Positions 63,451-64,000 of a DNA stretch of 64,000 nt are shown piece after piece. Every line of letters starts with the position of its first letter. The stretch's first letter is position 1. This stretch comes from Paracentrotus lividus (taxonomy: Eukaryota > Echinodermata > Echinoidea > Camarodonta > Echinidae). The stretch is taken from positions 3,413,238 through 3,477,237 of the forward strand of contig CALNVZ010000641.1 in assembly GCA_940671915.1 (NCBI GenBank), given 5' to 3'. The translations under genes were made by a program, and so were the position numbers. The notes below the pieces were generated by a model. The model was given only the letters and a program-made list of their open reading frames with translations, was not told where the DNA came from and searched no databases.

Positions 63451-64000
63451 GTTTAAAAAAAAACCAGAAAAACAAAAAAAAAACAAAAAAAAAAACGTCA
63501 GGAAGAATTTAGCTGAATACGTATTAGGAGCACCATATTTGATAGTCTAGCAGAAGCCCCAGTAACACTAAAATATTTTATTTTTTCTGTAAAACTTTAA
63601 GAGAAGTACATGAACATATTCATGAAGGAAATGTAGGCCTACAACATAAATCTTTGGAATATCACATTGTACACATTAAACTATAATCCAACTACAGTGT
63701 TTTATACATCTTACACTTGAAAAATAAATTCCAACTTGTGTACAAGTGAGTAATAATTGTAAAAGCCCTTAAAGGTGAAACTATTTTATATAACAATGTA
63801 GGTGCTACAAATACATTGTATTTATACCTGTATTATATATAACACAAGTATTATTATTATGTATTCAAGAAACTCATTTTTGAAAAAAAAAGTAGACTTC
63901 AGTACTTCTCCCTCGCTACTTGAAACCATAACCTTTTCTTCCTAATAATGACTATTTGACAACAATTTCAAAATGTTTACTCGGAGTATACAATAATAGT

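Larger units (their letters stand above)
53531..64000. other. repeat-rich DNA without a recognised gene
   Basis: No exon with family resemblance was found on either strand after PAN2. The region is made of the tandem array at 54.1-55.3 kb, several foldback and MITE elements, a hAT-like element and LINE tails listed below. Bases 62.7-64.0 kb hold only AT-rich sequence with one tandem duplication and might be the 3' UTR of a gene beyond the window. Confidence 0.5.

Overview
The window is animal nuclear DNA: short exons split by long AT-rich introns with GT-AG boundaries, a very high density of small DNA transposons, tRNA-derived SINEs, LINE tails and the palindromic word ACATGTACATGT. This style, and the divergence of the proteins from human, suggests a marine invertebrate deuterostome, most likely an echinoderm such as a sea urchin. 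That assignment is inference; no species-specific marker was tested.

Three plus-strand genes are supported. (1) Bases 138-4074 hold the last four exons of CCDC47, the ER PAT-complex subunit. Its last intron carries a 1.8 kb DNA transposon with a 724 bp near-perfect palindrome. (2) Bases 7306-14164 hold a five-exon gene for a protein of about 429 residues with two AT-hook-like GRP motifs. I do not recognise it beyond 'probable nuclear DNA-binding protein'; a possible alternative first exon lies at 9168-9184. (3) Bases 21551-52661 hold a full-length PAN2 gene in 27 coding exons: WD40 region, linker, inactive ubiquitin-hydrolase-like domain and DEDD exoribonuclease. PAN2 is the catalytic subunit of the PAN2-PAN3 mRNA deadenylase. 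A possible minus-strand first exon (21272-21463) faces it across a shared promoter region with an ETS-type site.

The most striking feature is structural. At least eleven of the 27 PAN2 exons have one to four partial tandem copies next to them, each holding one exon edge plus flanking intron. One case gives three or four in-phase 66-nt cassettes. The last exon seeds an array of about 130 bp units that runs through the 3' untranslated region. PAN2 also carries a CCCH zinc finger that I do not recall in the human protein. About nine single-base frame breaks sit in the exons between 24.8 and 30.6 kb, and none in the exons from 31.7 kb onward. This points to low consensus quality there, or to decay.

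The rest is repeats. They include hairpin elements flanked by TTAA (46.3, 57.6 and 59.1 kb), two nested piggyBac-like elements (44.7-45.7 kb), a four-copy 135 bp MITE family, a two-copy 750 bp element (12 and 29 kb), a hAT-like element containing a broken THAP zinc finger (61.2-62.0 kb), a tandem array at 54.1-55.3 kb, SINEs and LINE 3' ends. No gene was found between 14.2 and 21.2 kb or after 52.7 kb.
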